From positions 1-30,523 of the forward strand of contig CAZEVY010000063.1 in assembly GCA_964515555.1 (NCBI GenBank): a stretch of 30,523 nucleotides of DNA, read 5' to 3'. This DNA is from CAZEVY01 sp964515555 (lineage in GTDB: Bacteria > Acidobacteriota > Terriglobia > Bryobacterales > Bryobacteraceae). Below the pieces are notes generated by a model. The model saw nothing but the letters and a program-made list of their open reading frames with translations, did not search any database and had not been told where the DNA came from. Made by a program: the position numbers and the translations under genes. Shown in pieces: positions 17,425 to 25,976 of this stretch (position 1 is its first letter; every line of letters starts with the position of its first letter).

Positions 17425-18138
17425 ATGACCGGACCCCTCATCTCCTGCGTCATGGCGACCGGCGGCCGCCGCCGCTTCCTCCCGCAAGCCCTGCGATGCT
17501 TCGCCGCGCAAAGCTACCGCAACTCCGAGCTCATCGTGGTGGACGACAGCGCCCGCTCGGCCGCCTCGCTCTTCGCCCGCGCCCCGCGAGTCCGCTACAT
17601 CCACCTCCCGCGCCGCACTCCCACCGGGACCAAGTTGAACCTCGCCATCGAGGCCGCCCGCGGCGACATCCTCCAGAAGCTCGACGACGACGACTTCTAC
17701 CGCGCCGATTTCCTCGCCTCCTCGGTGCGAAATTTCCCGGCACGTCTGCTCGCCTCCACCGTCGTCACGCGCTGCTGCTTCCTGGTGCTGTTTCGCGATT
17801 CAGCCGTCGTGCGCCACAGCGGTCACGGCTGGCAGCCGGGCGGGACCCTGTGCTTCCATCGCGACCTGTGGCGAAAGGGTCCCTTCCGCCGCGTCTACCG
17901 CTCCGAGGATTCCTGGCTGCTCGCCGACCACCAGCCCCGCATCGTGCGCGTCTGCGACACCGGGCAGTACATGATCGTCCGCCACGGGTGCAACACCTGG
18001 AACGCGATGTCCAACGGCCAGACCGCCGATGAGTATCTCAGCGGATGCCGGCCCTATCGCCGGGCGCTACGGGATATCGTCCCCGCTTCTGCCTTTCGGT
18101 TTTACCGCGAGTGCTTTCGGTGGGGCGTCGGTAACTGA
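17425..18138 (+). CDS. GT2-family glycosyltransferase (GT-A fold)
   Basis: The protein is 237 aa. The N-terminal strand LISCVMATGG and the nucleotide-binding ELIVVDD (35-41) are followed by LDDDDFY with an acidic metal-binding run at 87-90 in the place of the DxD motif. This is a family 2 inverting transferase; the donor and acceptor are unknown. I chose ATG 17425 because TACAAT lies 7 nt upstream, matching the spacing seen at several other starts here; an ATG at 17416 is the alternative. The gene is divergent from ArsR and converges on the secreted TPR gene. It is soluble, with no membrane segment, and short for the family. Confidence 0.82.
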   Translation: MTGPLISCVMATGGRRRFLPQALRCFAAQSYRNSELIVVDDSARSAASLFARAPRVRYIHLPRRTPTGTKLNLAIEAARGDILQKLDDDDFYRADFLASSVRNFPARLLASTVVTRCCFLVLFRDSAVVRHSGHGWQPGGTLCFHRDLWRKGPFRRVYRSEDSWLLADHQPRIVRVCDTGQYMIVRHGCNTWNAMSNGQTADEYLSGCRPYRRALRDIVPASAFRFYRECFRWGVGN

Positions 18139-18204
18139 GCCGCGCCTGCGCGTCCGTAGTGGAACCGCGCCTCCGTCACCGAGCCGCGACCGCAGGGAGC
18201 GGTC
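18136..18204. repeat. Degenerate tandem GC-rich repeat ending in a perfect hairpin
   Basis: Three related units follow one another: GAGCCGCGCCTGCG (from 18137), GAACCGCGCCTCCG (from 18161) and GAGCCGCGACCGCAGGGAG (from 18181). The last contains a perfect 6-bp stem GACCGC/GCGGTC with loop AGGGA (18188-18204). It lies between two convergent genes and could act as a bidirectional terminator, although no T-tract follows. It resembles dispersed REP-like elements. Confidence 0.5.
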
Positions 18205-18210
18205 CGGGGC

Positions 18211-18993
18211 CTACAGCACGCGCGGCTGGAGCTTGAGCAATTCCAGGAACTCGGGATTCTGCTGGAGGCCGGCGAACTCCGGATCCTCCACCAGCTTTTT
18301 GCGCTCCGTGAATCCCTCTTCAAGAGCCTTCCGGATATAGAGCAGCGCGCGATCGGTCACGCCCGCCTTGGCGTACGTCTTCGCCAGGTAGAAGTGGAAC
18401 TTGGCGCGTTCGGCGACGCTGCGCTCCTGGAGCAGCACGCCGTGGCTCCCGCGGTACTCGAAGACCTCCGGGTCAAGCTCGAGCGCCTTCTCGTAGGCGG
18501 TCATGGCGTCCTTGTAGTTCTTGCGGGCGAAGTAGGCGGTGCCGAGGTTGCTGTAAATCGAAGCCGAGTAGGGATTGAACTTGAGGGCTTTCCTGTATTG
18601 ATTCACCGCGCGGCGGTAGCTCTTGGTCGCGTAGAAAATCGTGCCGAGATTGTTGACCGCCTCCGGATAATCCGGCTTCATCCGGATCGCCATCTCGTAG
18701 TTGCGCTTGGCCTGCGCCAGCTCGACCAGCTGGTGATGGGCGATCCCCATCTTGTTGGCGACCGTGTGCGTCACCGGTTTCAGCGTCCGGTAAATCGTCA
18801 ACGCCTCGCGATACTCCTTGCGCGCCATGTGAATGTCGGCGCGCATCTCTGGGGTGATGACGCGGGGTTCGGGAATCGGCGGCCGCTCGAGCGGGGGATT
18901 GTTCTTGACTTCTCCGACGAGGCTGGTCTGCGCCGCGCAGCAACACACGGCTGCAACGGCGATAACGGTTCGACGCAGGATGGCGGATAGCAT
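18211..18993 (-). CDS. Secreted TPR-repeat protein
   Basis: The protein is 260 aa. A signal peptide (about residues 1-21, with CCCAAQ near the cleavage site; the cysteines would also permit a lipoprotein) precedes TPRs from about residue 50: DIHMARKEYREALTIYR, AVNNLGTIFYATKSYRRAVN and SIYSNLGTAYFARKNYKDAM. The C-terminal LVEDPEFAGLQQNPEFLELL is a motif often seen at the end of such proteins. It is a periplasmic or membrane-bound scaffold. The Shine-Dalgarno AGGAGGAAGG is very strong. It starts 17 nt after the stop of the class A PBP, so it is probably co-transcribed and may work in the same peptidoglycan machinery. Confidence 0.87.
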   Translation of the reverse strand: MLSAILRRTVIAVAAVCCCAAQTSLVGEVKNNPPLERPPIPEPRVITPEMRADIHMARKEYREALTIYRTLKPVTHTVANKMGIAHHQLVELAQAKRNYEMAIRMKPDYPEAVNNLGTIFYATKSYRRAVNQYRKALKFNPYSASIYSNLGTAYFARKNYKDAMTAYEKALELDPEVFEYRGSHGVLLQERSVAERAKFHFYLAKTYAKAGVTDRALLYIRKALEEGFTERKKLVEDPEFAGLQQNPEFLELLKLQPRVL

Positions 18994-19010
18994 GGCGCCT
19001 TCCTCCTACC

Positions 19011-21503
19011 TCATTTGAACATATCGCGCACCCGGCCCCAGAACCCTCGCTTCGGCTTCGCTGCCTCCACCGGCGCCGGGCGCACCGGCTCCACCCGGAT
19101 CGTCTGTACGTGACGCGGAGGACGATTCTCCGCCACCTGCCCCGCCGCCGCCGCCGGCTCGGCCGGAGGATTCACCTCCCAGCCCGCCACCTGCGTGGTC
19201 CCTCCACCGCACAGCTCCACCGGCTGCGTCCCCGCGACGAAAACCTCGGTCCTGGGCGTGCCGCCGCAGCCTGCCGTAGCGAGCTTCCCGGTGGTTGAAT
19301 CCACCTCCGCGGCGATTACGCCCGCCGGGGCCTCGAACGGCCGCGCGCCCCGATACGGCCGGAACTGGTGCGCCTTTTTCATGAACGACGTCCAGATCGG
19401 CAGCGCCGAATGCGCGCCTTCCAGCTTCAGCTCGCGATTATCGTCGTAGCCCACCCAGACGACGCACACCAGCTCCGAGGTGAACCCCGCGAACCAGCCG
19501 TCGTGCGACGTCCCGGTCTTCCCCGCCGCCGGAAGTCCGAAGCCCCGCCCGCGCGTGGCAGCTCCCGTCCCGGTGCGCAGAACCTCCTCCAGGAGATTCA
19601 CCATCAGGTAGGCCACCCGTGGGTCGAGCACCGGCTTGCCTTGCACCTTGTGCCGATAGATGGTCTTGCCGTGCTGGTCGCGGATCATCTGGATCCAGCT
19701 CGGTTTGAGATACACGCCCTGGTTCACGAAGATCGTGTAGGCGCCGGCGATCTCCAGCGGCATCACCTCGTAGGCGCCCAGCGCCACCGCCGGCGTCGGC
19801 TGGATTCTCATGTTCAGCCCGGCGTTGCGCGCCAGCTCCACCACGCGGTCGTAACCCGCCATCTCGGCGAACTTCACCGTCGGGATGTTCAGCGACTTCG
19901 CCAGCGCCAGCCGCAGCGACACCTGCCCGTGGAACTCGTTCTTGTAATTGTTCGGCTCGTAGGGCTTGCCGTCGAACCAGAACGTCGTCGGCTCGTCCAG
20001 CACCCGCGAGACCGGCGTGATCGGCGACGCCCCGCCGTCCAGCGCCGAGCTCAACGCCGCCGCGTAGACGAACGGCTTGAATGACGACCCCGGCTGCCGC
20101 TTCGCCAGCGCCCGGTTCAACTGGCTGGTCCCGTAATCGCGGCCGCCCGCCAGCGCCTTGACCTCGCCGGTATGCGCATCGAGCGCCACCAGCGCCACCT
20201 GCACCTTCGGCCAGCCGCGCTCCGGCGTCCGCCCGCGGCGCCGCAGCAGTTCGTCGACCTCCTTCAGTCCCTCGCGCACGGCCTCGGCGGCGGCGCGCTG
20301 GAGATTCAGATCGAGCGACGTGTAGACCCGATAGCTGTGCGTCTGGAAATCGTGGTCCTGGAACTGTTCCTGGAGCTTCGTGTTCACCAGGTCGACGAAG
20401 AACGGAGCTTCCTCCGACTCCGGCGCGCCGTGCGAGAGCTTCAGCTTCGCCGCCATGGCTTCGTCGCGCTCGCGATCGGTCAGGTACCCGTTGTCGTGCA
20501 TCATCGTCAGGATGATGTTGCGGCGCGTCTGCGCGCGGTCCGGGTACCGCAGCGGATTGAAGCGGCTGGGCGACTGAATCACTCCCGCCAGGGTGGCCGC
20601 CTCGGAAATCGTCAACTGCGCCAGATCCTTGCCGAAGAACACCTGGGCGCCCTGCGCCAGCCCGTGGATGTTGAAGCTCCCGATCCGGCCGAGATAGATC
20701 TGGTTGGCGTAGTACTCGAAGATCTGCTCCTTGGTGAGCTTGCGCTCCAGGTGCAGGGTCATCAGCGTCTCGGCGGCCTTGCGCTGCGGCGTGCGGTCGA
20801 GCGTCAGCCACAGGCTGCGCGCCAGTTGCATGGTGAGCGTCGAGGCGCCCTGCGCGTTGCTTCGCGACCGCACGTCGATCCAGGCGGCCTTCAGAATGCG
20901 GAACGGGTCGAAGCCGGCGTGCAGGAAGAAGCGCTTGTCCTCGGCGGAGATGACGGCGTGCACGATCAGCTTGGGGATGTCCTCGAAGCGCACCAGGCGG
21001 CGCTTCTCGCGCTTGTTGTCGAACAGGTTGGTGATCAGCTCGGGTTCGAGCAGATACTGCGTCCGCTCGGTGCTGTCGCTCAGCGAGACGATCTGCGCCA
21101 GCCGCCCTTGCGAGAACCGCAGCGAGACCGGCTCGTTCTGCGCCACCGCGTCGACGCCGGGGAACACCTCTACCTGGCCGGGCCGCGCATGGTACCAGCC
21201 GATGCGGTTGCTGCGGGCGTCGCTGAAGCCCGCACGGCGGAGCTGCGCCAGTACCTCGTCGGGCGATATCCCGTCGCCGAGACTCACCACGTCCGGCGCG
21301 GCGTAGAGCTTGGAAGTGTTGGTGAACGGCCCGCGGGCCAGCTTCTCGTCGATCATCCGCGAGAACTTCAGGTAGTAATAGGTGAAGACGATCAGGCCGA
21401 AGCAGCCGATCGAGACCGTGAGGGCAGCCAGGATCTTGCCGGCCGGATGCCGCAGGAACCGGAAGAACCTCCCCGGCCCCGCCTTTGGGATGCGTACGCG
21501 CAA
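19011..21503 (-). CDS. Bifunctional class A penicillin-binding protein (PBP1b-like)
   Basis: About 830 aa. A short cytoplasmic tail and one transmembrane helix (about residues 23-44) are followed by a UB2H-like segment (FTNTSKLYAAPDVVSLGDG, about 60-120) as in PBP1b. The glycosyltransferase GT51 domain has the catalytic Glu188 in ISAEDKRFF, QGASTLTMQLARS and ERKLTKEQIFEYYANQIYLG. The transpeptidase has Ser473 in GSSFKPF, SLN (537-539) and KTGTS (662-666). The C-terminus is a Pro/Ala-rich tail. It polymerises and cross-links peptidoglycan at the inner membrane. I chose TTG 21503 because AGGA stands 6 nt upstream; GTG at 21533 is the alternative. The open frame further upstream lies opposite the methyltransferase gene and is not coding. 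Confidence 0.92.
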   Translation of the reverse strand: MRVRIPKAGPGRFFRFLRHPAGKILAALTVSIGCFGLIVFTYYYLKFSRMIDEKLARGPFTNTSKLYAAPDVVSLGDGISPDEVLAQLRRAGFSDARSNRIGWYHARPGQVEVFPGVDAVAQNEPVSLRFSQGRLAQIVSLSDSTERTQYLLEPELITNLFDNKREKRRLVRFEDIPKLIVHAVISAEDKRFFLHAGFDPFRILKAAWIDVRSRSNAQGASTLTMQLARSLWLTLDRTPQRKAAETLMTLHLERKLTKEQIFEYYANQIYLGRIGSFNIHGLAQGAQVFFGKDLAQLTISEAATLAGVIQSPSRFNPLRYPDRAQTRRNIILTMMHDNGYLTDRERDEAMAAKLKLSHGAPESEEAPFFVDLVNTKLQEQFQDHDFQTHSYRVYTSLDLNLQRAAAEAVREGLKEVDELLRRRGRTPERGWPKVQVALVALDAHTGEVKALAGGRDYGTSQLNRALAKRQPGSSFKPFVYAAALSSALDGGASPITPVSRVLDEPTTFWFDGKPYEPNNYKNEFHGQVSLRLALAKSLNIPTVKFAEMAGYDRVVELARNAGLNMRIQPTPAVALGAYEVMPLEIAGAYTIFVNQGVYLKPSWIQMIRDQHGKTIYRHKVQGKPVLDPRVAYLMVNLLEEVLRTGTGAATRGRGFGLPAAGKTGTSHDGWFAGFTSELVCVVWVGYDDNRELKLEGAHSALPIWTSFMKKAHQFRPYRGARPFEAPAGVIAAEVDSTTGKLATAGCGGTPRTEVFVAGTQPVELCGGGTTQVAGWEVNPPAEPAAAAGQVAENRPPRHVQTIRVEPVRPAPVEAAKPKRGFWGRVRDMFK

Positions 21504-21593
21504 TTCGAGTCCTGCCCATACACATTGTCGCACGCCGTTCCGAGCCGCTACCAAGCGGTCACTCCTCCCTTCCTCCCATGCGACATTAGTCCG

Positions 21594-22466
21594 ATGCCCC
21601 CCTGCGGCGCCTGCCGCGCCCCCCTCGCCGGCCCCCCTGCCGTCCGCCTCGCCTCTTCCTCCCTCCACGCCTGCCCCGCCTGCGGCTCCTGGAGCTACTT
21701 CCCTCGCCCCGACCCCGCCGCCCAGGCCGCCCTCCACGACCGCGACGACTACTTCGACCACCCCTACTTCGCCCTCCGCCGCGCCGACACCGCCGCCCAA
21801 CAGCGCCGATGCGCCGCCGTCTTCCGCCGCCTCGCCCCCGCCCTCGACCCCGCCACCCTCCGCGGCCAGCCGATCCTCGACGCCGGCTGCGACACCGGCG
21901 GCCTCCTCGTCGCCGCCCGCGACCTCTTCGGCGTCCTCCCCTTCGGAATCGACGTCTCCGGCCGCGCCGTCGCCGCCGCCCGCGAGCGCGGCATCGAGGC
22001 CTGCCGGTCAACCCTCGAAGCCGCCCCCGGCGGCTTCCGCGACTTCGCCGCCATTACCGCCATCGACCTCATCGAACACCTGCCCGATCCCAACGCCTTC
22101 CTCCTCGAAGTCCACCGACGCCTGCGGCCCGGCGGCGCCGTCTACCTCGAAACCCCGAACATCCGATCGTCGGTGTACGCCGCGGGCCGCATCCTGGCCG
22201 CGCTGGAGCGCCTTCCCCTCCACCGGCTGCTCGATCGCCTCTTCCCCGCCGAGCACCTCCACTACTTCACCGCCGCCGCGCTGGCGTCGATGGCCCGGTG
22301 CGCCGGCCTCGACGTGGTCGCGATTTCCACCCGCCCGCTCCCCTGGTCCGGCATCGCCGCCTCCACCGCCGTGCGCCTGGCGATGGCGCCGCTTCAGGCT
22401 CTCGATCGCGTTTCCGGCCGCGACATTCTGATCTGCGCCGTATTGCGCCGGCCTCCAACGGCGTGA
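21594..22466 (+). CDS. Class I SAM-dependent methyltransferase with N-terminal zinc-finger-like cysteines
   Basis: The protein is 290 aa. Two CxxC pairs (CGAC at 4-7 and CPAC at 27-30) form a probable zinc ribbon. The methyltransferase core follows: motif I ILDAGCDTGG (94-103), GIDVSGRAVAAARERG (motif II region), and ITAIDLIEHLPDP with motif IV character. C-terminal PAEHLHYFTAAALASM is typical of methyltransferases in polysaccharide clusters that modify sugars or lipid-linked glycans. It starts the rightward cassette with the Dpm1-like and membrane glycosyltransferase genes, and its stop lies 13 nt before the next ATG. It is divergent from the PBP gene. The substrate is unknown. Confidence 0.85.
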   Translation: MPPCGACRAPLAGPPAVRLASSSLHACPACGSWSYFPRPDPAAQAALHDRDDYFDHPYFALRRADTAAQQRRCAAVFRRLAPALDPATLRGQPILDAGCDTGGLLVAARDLFGVLPFGIDVSGRAVAAARERGIEACRSTLEAAPGGFRDFAAITAIDLIEHLPDPNAFLLEVHRRLRPGGAVYLETPNIRSSVYAAGRILAALERLPLHRLLDRLFPAEHLHYFTAAALASMARCAGLDVVAISTRPLPWSGIAASTAVRLAMAPLQALDRVSGRDILICAVLRRPPTA

Positions 22467-22479
22467 GAAAGTAAACCCA

Positions 22480-23271
22480 ATGCCGGGTGTGTTCGTTCTG
22501 CTTCCGGTGCTCAACGAAGCGGAGAACATTGCCGCCTTGCTCGACGGCATCGAGACCCACCTCGCCGGATCCCCCTACACCATCGGCGTGCTCGACGACG
22601 GCAGCACCGACGGCACCGTCGATCTCGTCCGCGGGCGCATCGCCGCCGGCGGCCCCATTCACCTGATCAGCCGCACCAAGCGTTATCGCGCCTCGCAGCG
22701 CGGCGCCGCGCTCCGAACGTTGATGCTGTGGGGCCTCCAGCACACCGCCCACGACGTTTTCGTCGAAATGGATGGCGATTTATCGCACCGCCCCGAAGAG
22801 CTTGCCACCGGAATCGCGATGGTCGCCGGCGGCCGATGCGACGTGGCCATCGCCTCCAAGTACCTGCCGGGAAGCGAGGAGCTTCACCGCCCCTGGGGCC
22901 GGCGAATGGTGAGCCGCGTCTGCAGTCTCGCCGTGCGGGCGCTCATCAGCCGGAGCGTGCGCGATTACAGCAACGGCTTCCGGTTCTACACGCGCGCGGC
23001 CGCGGCGCTGGCGGCGGCGCATCCCAACCGCTACGGCAGTCCCATCTATCTCTCCGAGGTGCTGGCGCTGTGGCTCCGCGAGAACCTGCGGGTCGCCGAG
23101 TTCCCCAGCCGCTACCTGGGCCGCGAAGAGGGCGTCTCCAAGCTCCGCATCGCCGACCTGGTCAAAGCCTCCATCGGAGTTTTCGAGATCGCTGCGCGCT
23201 ACCACGTCCTGGGATTCGAGCACGTGCCCGTCGAGCCGGCCGCCCGCCTGCGGGACGCCGATGCATCGTAA
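22480..23271 (+). CDS. Dolichol/polyprenol-phosphate mannose synthase-like GT2
   Basis: The protein is 263 aa. Dpm1-type motifs are LLPVLNEAENIAALL (7-21), VLDDGSTDGT (37-46), VEMDGDLSHRPEEL with the metal-binding Asp98/Asp100, and then DYSNGFRFYTR and KLRIADLVKAS. No C-terminal membrane helices are present, so it is the soluble type. It would load a sugar, probably mannose, onto a polyprenyl phosphate that feeds GT-C transferases such as the membrane protein encoded just downstream and perhaps the TMTC-like protein at 13614-15398. The next gene overlaps it by 11 nt, implying co-translation. Confidence 0.85.
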   Translation: MPGVFVLLPVLNEAENIAALLDGIETHLAGSPYTIGVLDDGSTDGTVDLVRGRIAAGGPIHLISRTKRYRASQRGAALRTLMLWGLQHTAHDVFVEMDGDLSHRPEELATGIAMVAGGRCDVAIASKYLPGSEELHRPWGRRMVSRVCSLAVRALISRSVRDYSNGFRFYTRAAAALAAAHPNRYGSPIYLSEVLALWLRENLRVAEFPSRYLGREEGVSKLRIADLVKASIGVFEIAARYHVLGFEHVPVEPAARLRDADAS

Positions 23272-25111
23272 CGGCGTCGCCGTTTCCATCCCCCTGCTCC
23301 TGATGGCGGCTGTCGTCGCCCTGTTCTTTCTCACCACCGCCTATCACAGCCACCGATATGGCGGCGTCGACGAAATCGGACTCTACAATCCGGCCTATAT
23401 GGACTACACATATGGCCGGATTACCTACCCCGCCCATGGCTATTTCAAGGAAATGGCCGTCCATCCACCCGTGCACTACAAGATGATTGCCGCGCTCATG
23501 CGCGCCGGCCTCACGCTCTATTACGCGCAGGCGACGCCGGTGGTCGCCTTCTCTCTGTTGTGCCTGTGGTTGGTGATTCGCAGCCGGATGCCCTGGCCGC
23601 TCCGCGCCGCCTTCTTGTTCGCCCTCTGGCTCCCCTACGCGTTTTTCCTGAAGTACGGTCTGGAGATGTTCGGGATGCGGCCCGAAGGCGCCATCGGGGC
23701 CGCGTGGATGACGGGACTTGCCGCTCTCGAATCCGCCCGCGCCGACGAATGGCGCCGCTCGCGCCTCTTCCTCGGCGGCCTGCTGGTGACCTACGCGGGC
23801 GTGCTGCATTACTACGCGCCGTTCGCGGCGCTGGCGGCCGGGGTCTACGCCGCCGCGGCCGTCCGCGACCTCGGATGGAGCCGCGCGCGCGGCGCGGTGC
23901 TGGCGATCGCCGCCGGATGCGCCGCGATCGGCCTCCCGTTCGTGGCGTTGTGGGCCTGGCCCTACCGCAACGAGATCTACAGGATGCTGAGCACCACCGG
24001 CCGGCGCGGAACCATCGCCGACAACTTCGCCGCCCAGGCGCGCGAGTACGCCTATTTCTCCGGCATGGACCTCGGCTTCCCCGGACTGAGCGCCGCCTTC
24101 TCCTCCGGCGTCCCGCTGGTGGCGATCTCGACGCTCCTGCTGGCGGCGCTCCGGCAGACGCGCGTGCTGGCGCTGGCCGCCCTCCCGATCCAGTTGTTCG
24201 TACTCCTCCTCGCCTGGCACAAGCACAGCCACTACCTGATTCACGAAGTCGCGATGCTCGGGCTGGCCGCCGTCGTGGTTCTGGCGACAGCCGCCTCCCT
24301 GGCGATCGAACGCCTTCCGTTCGAGCCCGCGCGGCGCTTCGCCGCCGCCGCCGTCATCCTGCTGTTCACGGCGATGCTGTGGCGCGGGACCGCCTGGATC
24401 GGCGGCGCGCGCTGGTCACTCGCCCCCCACATCCACGAGCAGGAGACCGCCCGAGCCTCCGGCCGCGAGATCCTCGGGCCGAACGCGCGCGTCGCCAGCC
24501 GCATATCGATCTGGTATGGCGCCGCCGCCGCCGACTGGCACGACCCCACTGCGTTCCTGCTCTCGCCGCCCCGCTCGCCCGCGGCCGCCGAGGTCCGCGC
24601 CTACCTCTCGCGCTTCGACGCGGTTGGCGAATCGTCGCACATGAGCGATTTCACCTGGAACGCCGAAGGGACCGGCATCCTGTCCTGGTACGTGAGCGGC
24701 GTGCTCCGGCTGCGCGGCTTTTTCTTCGCGCAGGCCAACTCGGCGCTCAGCTATCTGCTGTTTCATGTCGCGCCGCCGGCCTTCACCGGCTTCGCCAAGC
24801 GGCACGAAGGACTGTTCCGGTATGACCCCGACCCCGCCGGCGGCTGGGAGTTCGTCACGCTCGCCGGTCCCGACACGCCGGCGCTCACCGCCTACCGTCA
24901 TCAGGCACGGGCGCACAACATCATGGCGCTGCCCCCCGCCGCCGGACCCGGCGTGCTCACCATGGCCGTGGTGCGCCTTGGGACTCCCCTTCCCGTCGGC
25001 CACCGCCTAATCGACAGCGTGCGCGTCACCGAGCGGCCCGTCGACCAGCGCGCGCTGGTGGAGCGGTTGCGCCGCGAGGATCGCCCGATCCGCTTTCACC
25101 CTCCACCGTAG
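23261..25111 (+). CDS. Polytopic membrane glycosyltransferase-like protein (GT-C type)
   Basis: The protein is 616 aa. An N-terminal helix (about 9-27) is followed by an extracytoplasmic loop with YGGVDEIGLYNPAYMDYTYG; the acidic residue pair there sits where GT-C enzymes hold their catalytic acid, and HPPVHYKMI follows. About ten hydrophobic segments run to about residue 380, and a roughly 230-residue soluble, presumably periplasmic domain closes the protein. I do not recognise a named family; the membrane topology and the preceding Dpm1-like gene argue for a polyprenyl-phosphate-sugar-dependent transferase. The ATG at 23261 overlaps the previous gene by 11 nt in another frame. Confidence 0.72.
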   Translation: MHRNGVAVSIPLLLMAAVVALFFLTTAYHSHRYGGVDEIGLYNPAYMDYTYGRITYPAHGYFKEMAVHPPVHYKMIAALMRAGLTLYYAQATPVVAFSLLCLWLVIRSRMPWPLRAAFLFALWLPYAFFLKYGLEMFGMRPEGAIGAAWMTGLAALESARADEWRRSRLFLGGLLVTYAGVLHYYAPFAALAAGVYAAAAVRDLGWSRARGAVLAIAAGCAAIGLPFVALWAWPYRNEIYRMLSTTGRRGTIADNFAAQAREYAYFSGMDLGFPGLSAAFSSGVPLVAISTLLLAALRQTRVLALAALPIQLFVLLLAWHKHSHYLIHEVAMLGLAAVVVLATAASLAIERLPFEPARRFAAAAVILLFTAMLWRGTAWIGGARWSLAPHIHEQETARASGREILGPNARVASRISIWYGAAAADWHDPTAFLLSPPRSPAAAEVRAYLSRFDAVGESSHMSDFTWNAEGTGILSWYVSGVLRLRGFFFAQANSALSYLLFHVAPPAFTGFAKRHEGLFRYDPDPAGGWEFVTLAGPDTPALTAYRHQARAHNIMALPPAAGPGVLTMAVVRLGTPLPVGHRLIDSVRVTERPVDQRALVERLRREDRPIRFHPPP

Positions 25112-25120
25112 GGTCCTCGA

Positions 25121-25159
25121 CCTGCCACCTCACACCTGCCACCTGCCACCTCCCGTCAC
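25121..25159. repeat. Short CACCTGC-type tandem repeat
   Basis: CCTGCCACCT occurs at 25121-25130, 25135-25144 and 25142-25151; the last two overlap with a 7-nt period. CCCGTCACCTCG follows. The tract fills the gap between the convergent membrane glycosyltransferase and lpxA genes and just enters the 3' end of lpxA. No stable hairpin is visible. Confidence 0.5.
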
Positions 25160-25941
25160 CTCGCGATCCCCCGCTTGCTCCCCCTCACGAACGCCGCCAG
25201 CTCCGCTGCGTGCTCGCCACCCACCTCCGACTCGATCCGCGCCAGCGCCTCCTCCAGCTTCAGCCCGCTCCGGAACAGAATCTTGTACGCCGACTTCAGC
25301 GCCGCGATCTCCCCCGTCGAAAACCCCGCCCGCCGCAGCCCGACCAGGTTCACTCCCGCCGGCTCCACGTCGAACGACGAATACAGAAAGAACGGCGCCA
25401 CGTCGCGATTCACCCGCGTGTTCCCGCCGATCATCGCCAGCCGCCCGATCCGCGAAAACTGGTGCACCACCACGCCGCCCGAGATAAACGCCCGGTCGCC
25501 GACCTCCACGTAGCCCGCGATCAGCGCGCAGCTGCAGATCACCGTCTCGTTGCCGATCCGGCAGTCGTGCGCGATGTGTCCGCTCGTCATGATGTAGTTC
25601 CCGTCCCCGATTACCGTCTCCGACTCCGGCTTAGTCCCGCGCGAAATCGTGTAGTGCTCCCGGATGCGGTTTCCATGTCCGATGCGCAGATAGCTCCGCT
25701 CTCCGGTGAAGCTGCGGTCGAGCGGGTCCGTGCCCAGCACCGAGCCCGCCGATATCTCGTTCCGGTCGCCCAGTGTCGTCCAGCGTTTGACATAGACGTA
25801 CGGCTCCAGCCGGCAGTGCGCGCCGATCGCCGCATCCTGCTCCACCACGCAGTACTCGCCGATCGCCGTCCCCGCGCCCACACGGGCGTCCCGATGAACG
25901 CGCGCCGTCGGCGCCACCACCGCGGAGGGATCGACGGACAT
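25156..25941 (-). CDS. lpxA: UDP-N-acetylglucosamine O-acyltransferase
   Basis: The protein is 261 aa, the usual length. It catalyses the first step of lipid A synthesis, transfer of a 3-hydroxyacyl chain from ACP to the 3-OH of UDP-GlcNAc, in the cytoplasm. Hexapeptide (left-handed beta-helix) repeats run from IGEYCVVEQDAAIGAHC onward. The conserved GHIAHDCRIGN has His122 and His125, the numbering of the catalytic region in E. coli LpxA. GGNTRVNRDVAPFF and the C-terminal helical domain (AYKILFRSGLKLEEAL) are also typical. The start ATG 25941 has TATCAT 7 nt upstream and no Shine-Dalgarno. It is divergent from lpxD with only 35 bp between them, and fabZ, a common neighbour, is absent. Confidence 0.95.
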   Translation of the reverse strand: MSVDPSAVVAPTARVHRDARVGAGTAIGEYCVVEQDAAIGAHCRLEPYVYVKRWTTLGDRNEISAGSVLGTDPLDRSFTGERSYLRIGHGNRIREHYTISRGTKPESETVIGDGNYIMTSGHIAHDCRIGNETVICSCALIAGYVEVGDRAFISGGVVVHQFSRIGRLAMIGGNTRVNRDVAPFFLYSSFDVEPAGVNLVGLRRAGFSTGEIAALKSAYKILFRSGLKLEEALARIESEVGGEHAAELAAFVRGSKRGIAR

Positions 25942-25944
25942 AAC

Positions 25945-25957
25945 CTGTATGATACAG
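25945..25957. promoter_or_regulatory. Palindrome CTGTAT-G-ATACAG shared by divergent lpxA and lpxD promoters
   Basis: This perfect palindrome occupies the middle of the 35-bp intergenic region. It holds TATGAT (25948-25953, plus strand) as a -10 for lpxD and TATCAT (25954-25949, minus strand) as a -10 for lpxA. The lpxA transcript would be leaderless. The lpxD transcript would start about 17 nt before its start codon, just ahead of the Shine-Dalgarno AAGGAGA at 25962-25968. Confidence 0.55.
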
Positions 25958-25976
25958 ACTGAAGGAGACTCAACCC

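Noticed and set aside
20172..21593. Long plus-strand extension upstream of the methyltransferase
   Set aside because: It is antisense to the class A PBP, whose motifs are complete; the methyltransferase begins at 21594.
21586..22011. Minus-strand Arg/Gly-rich open frame
   Set aside because: Its low-complexity composition arises from GCC- and CTC-rich codons of the methyltransferase on the other strand.
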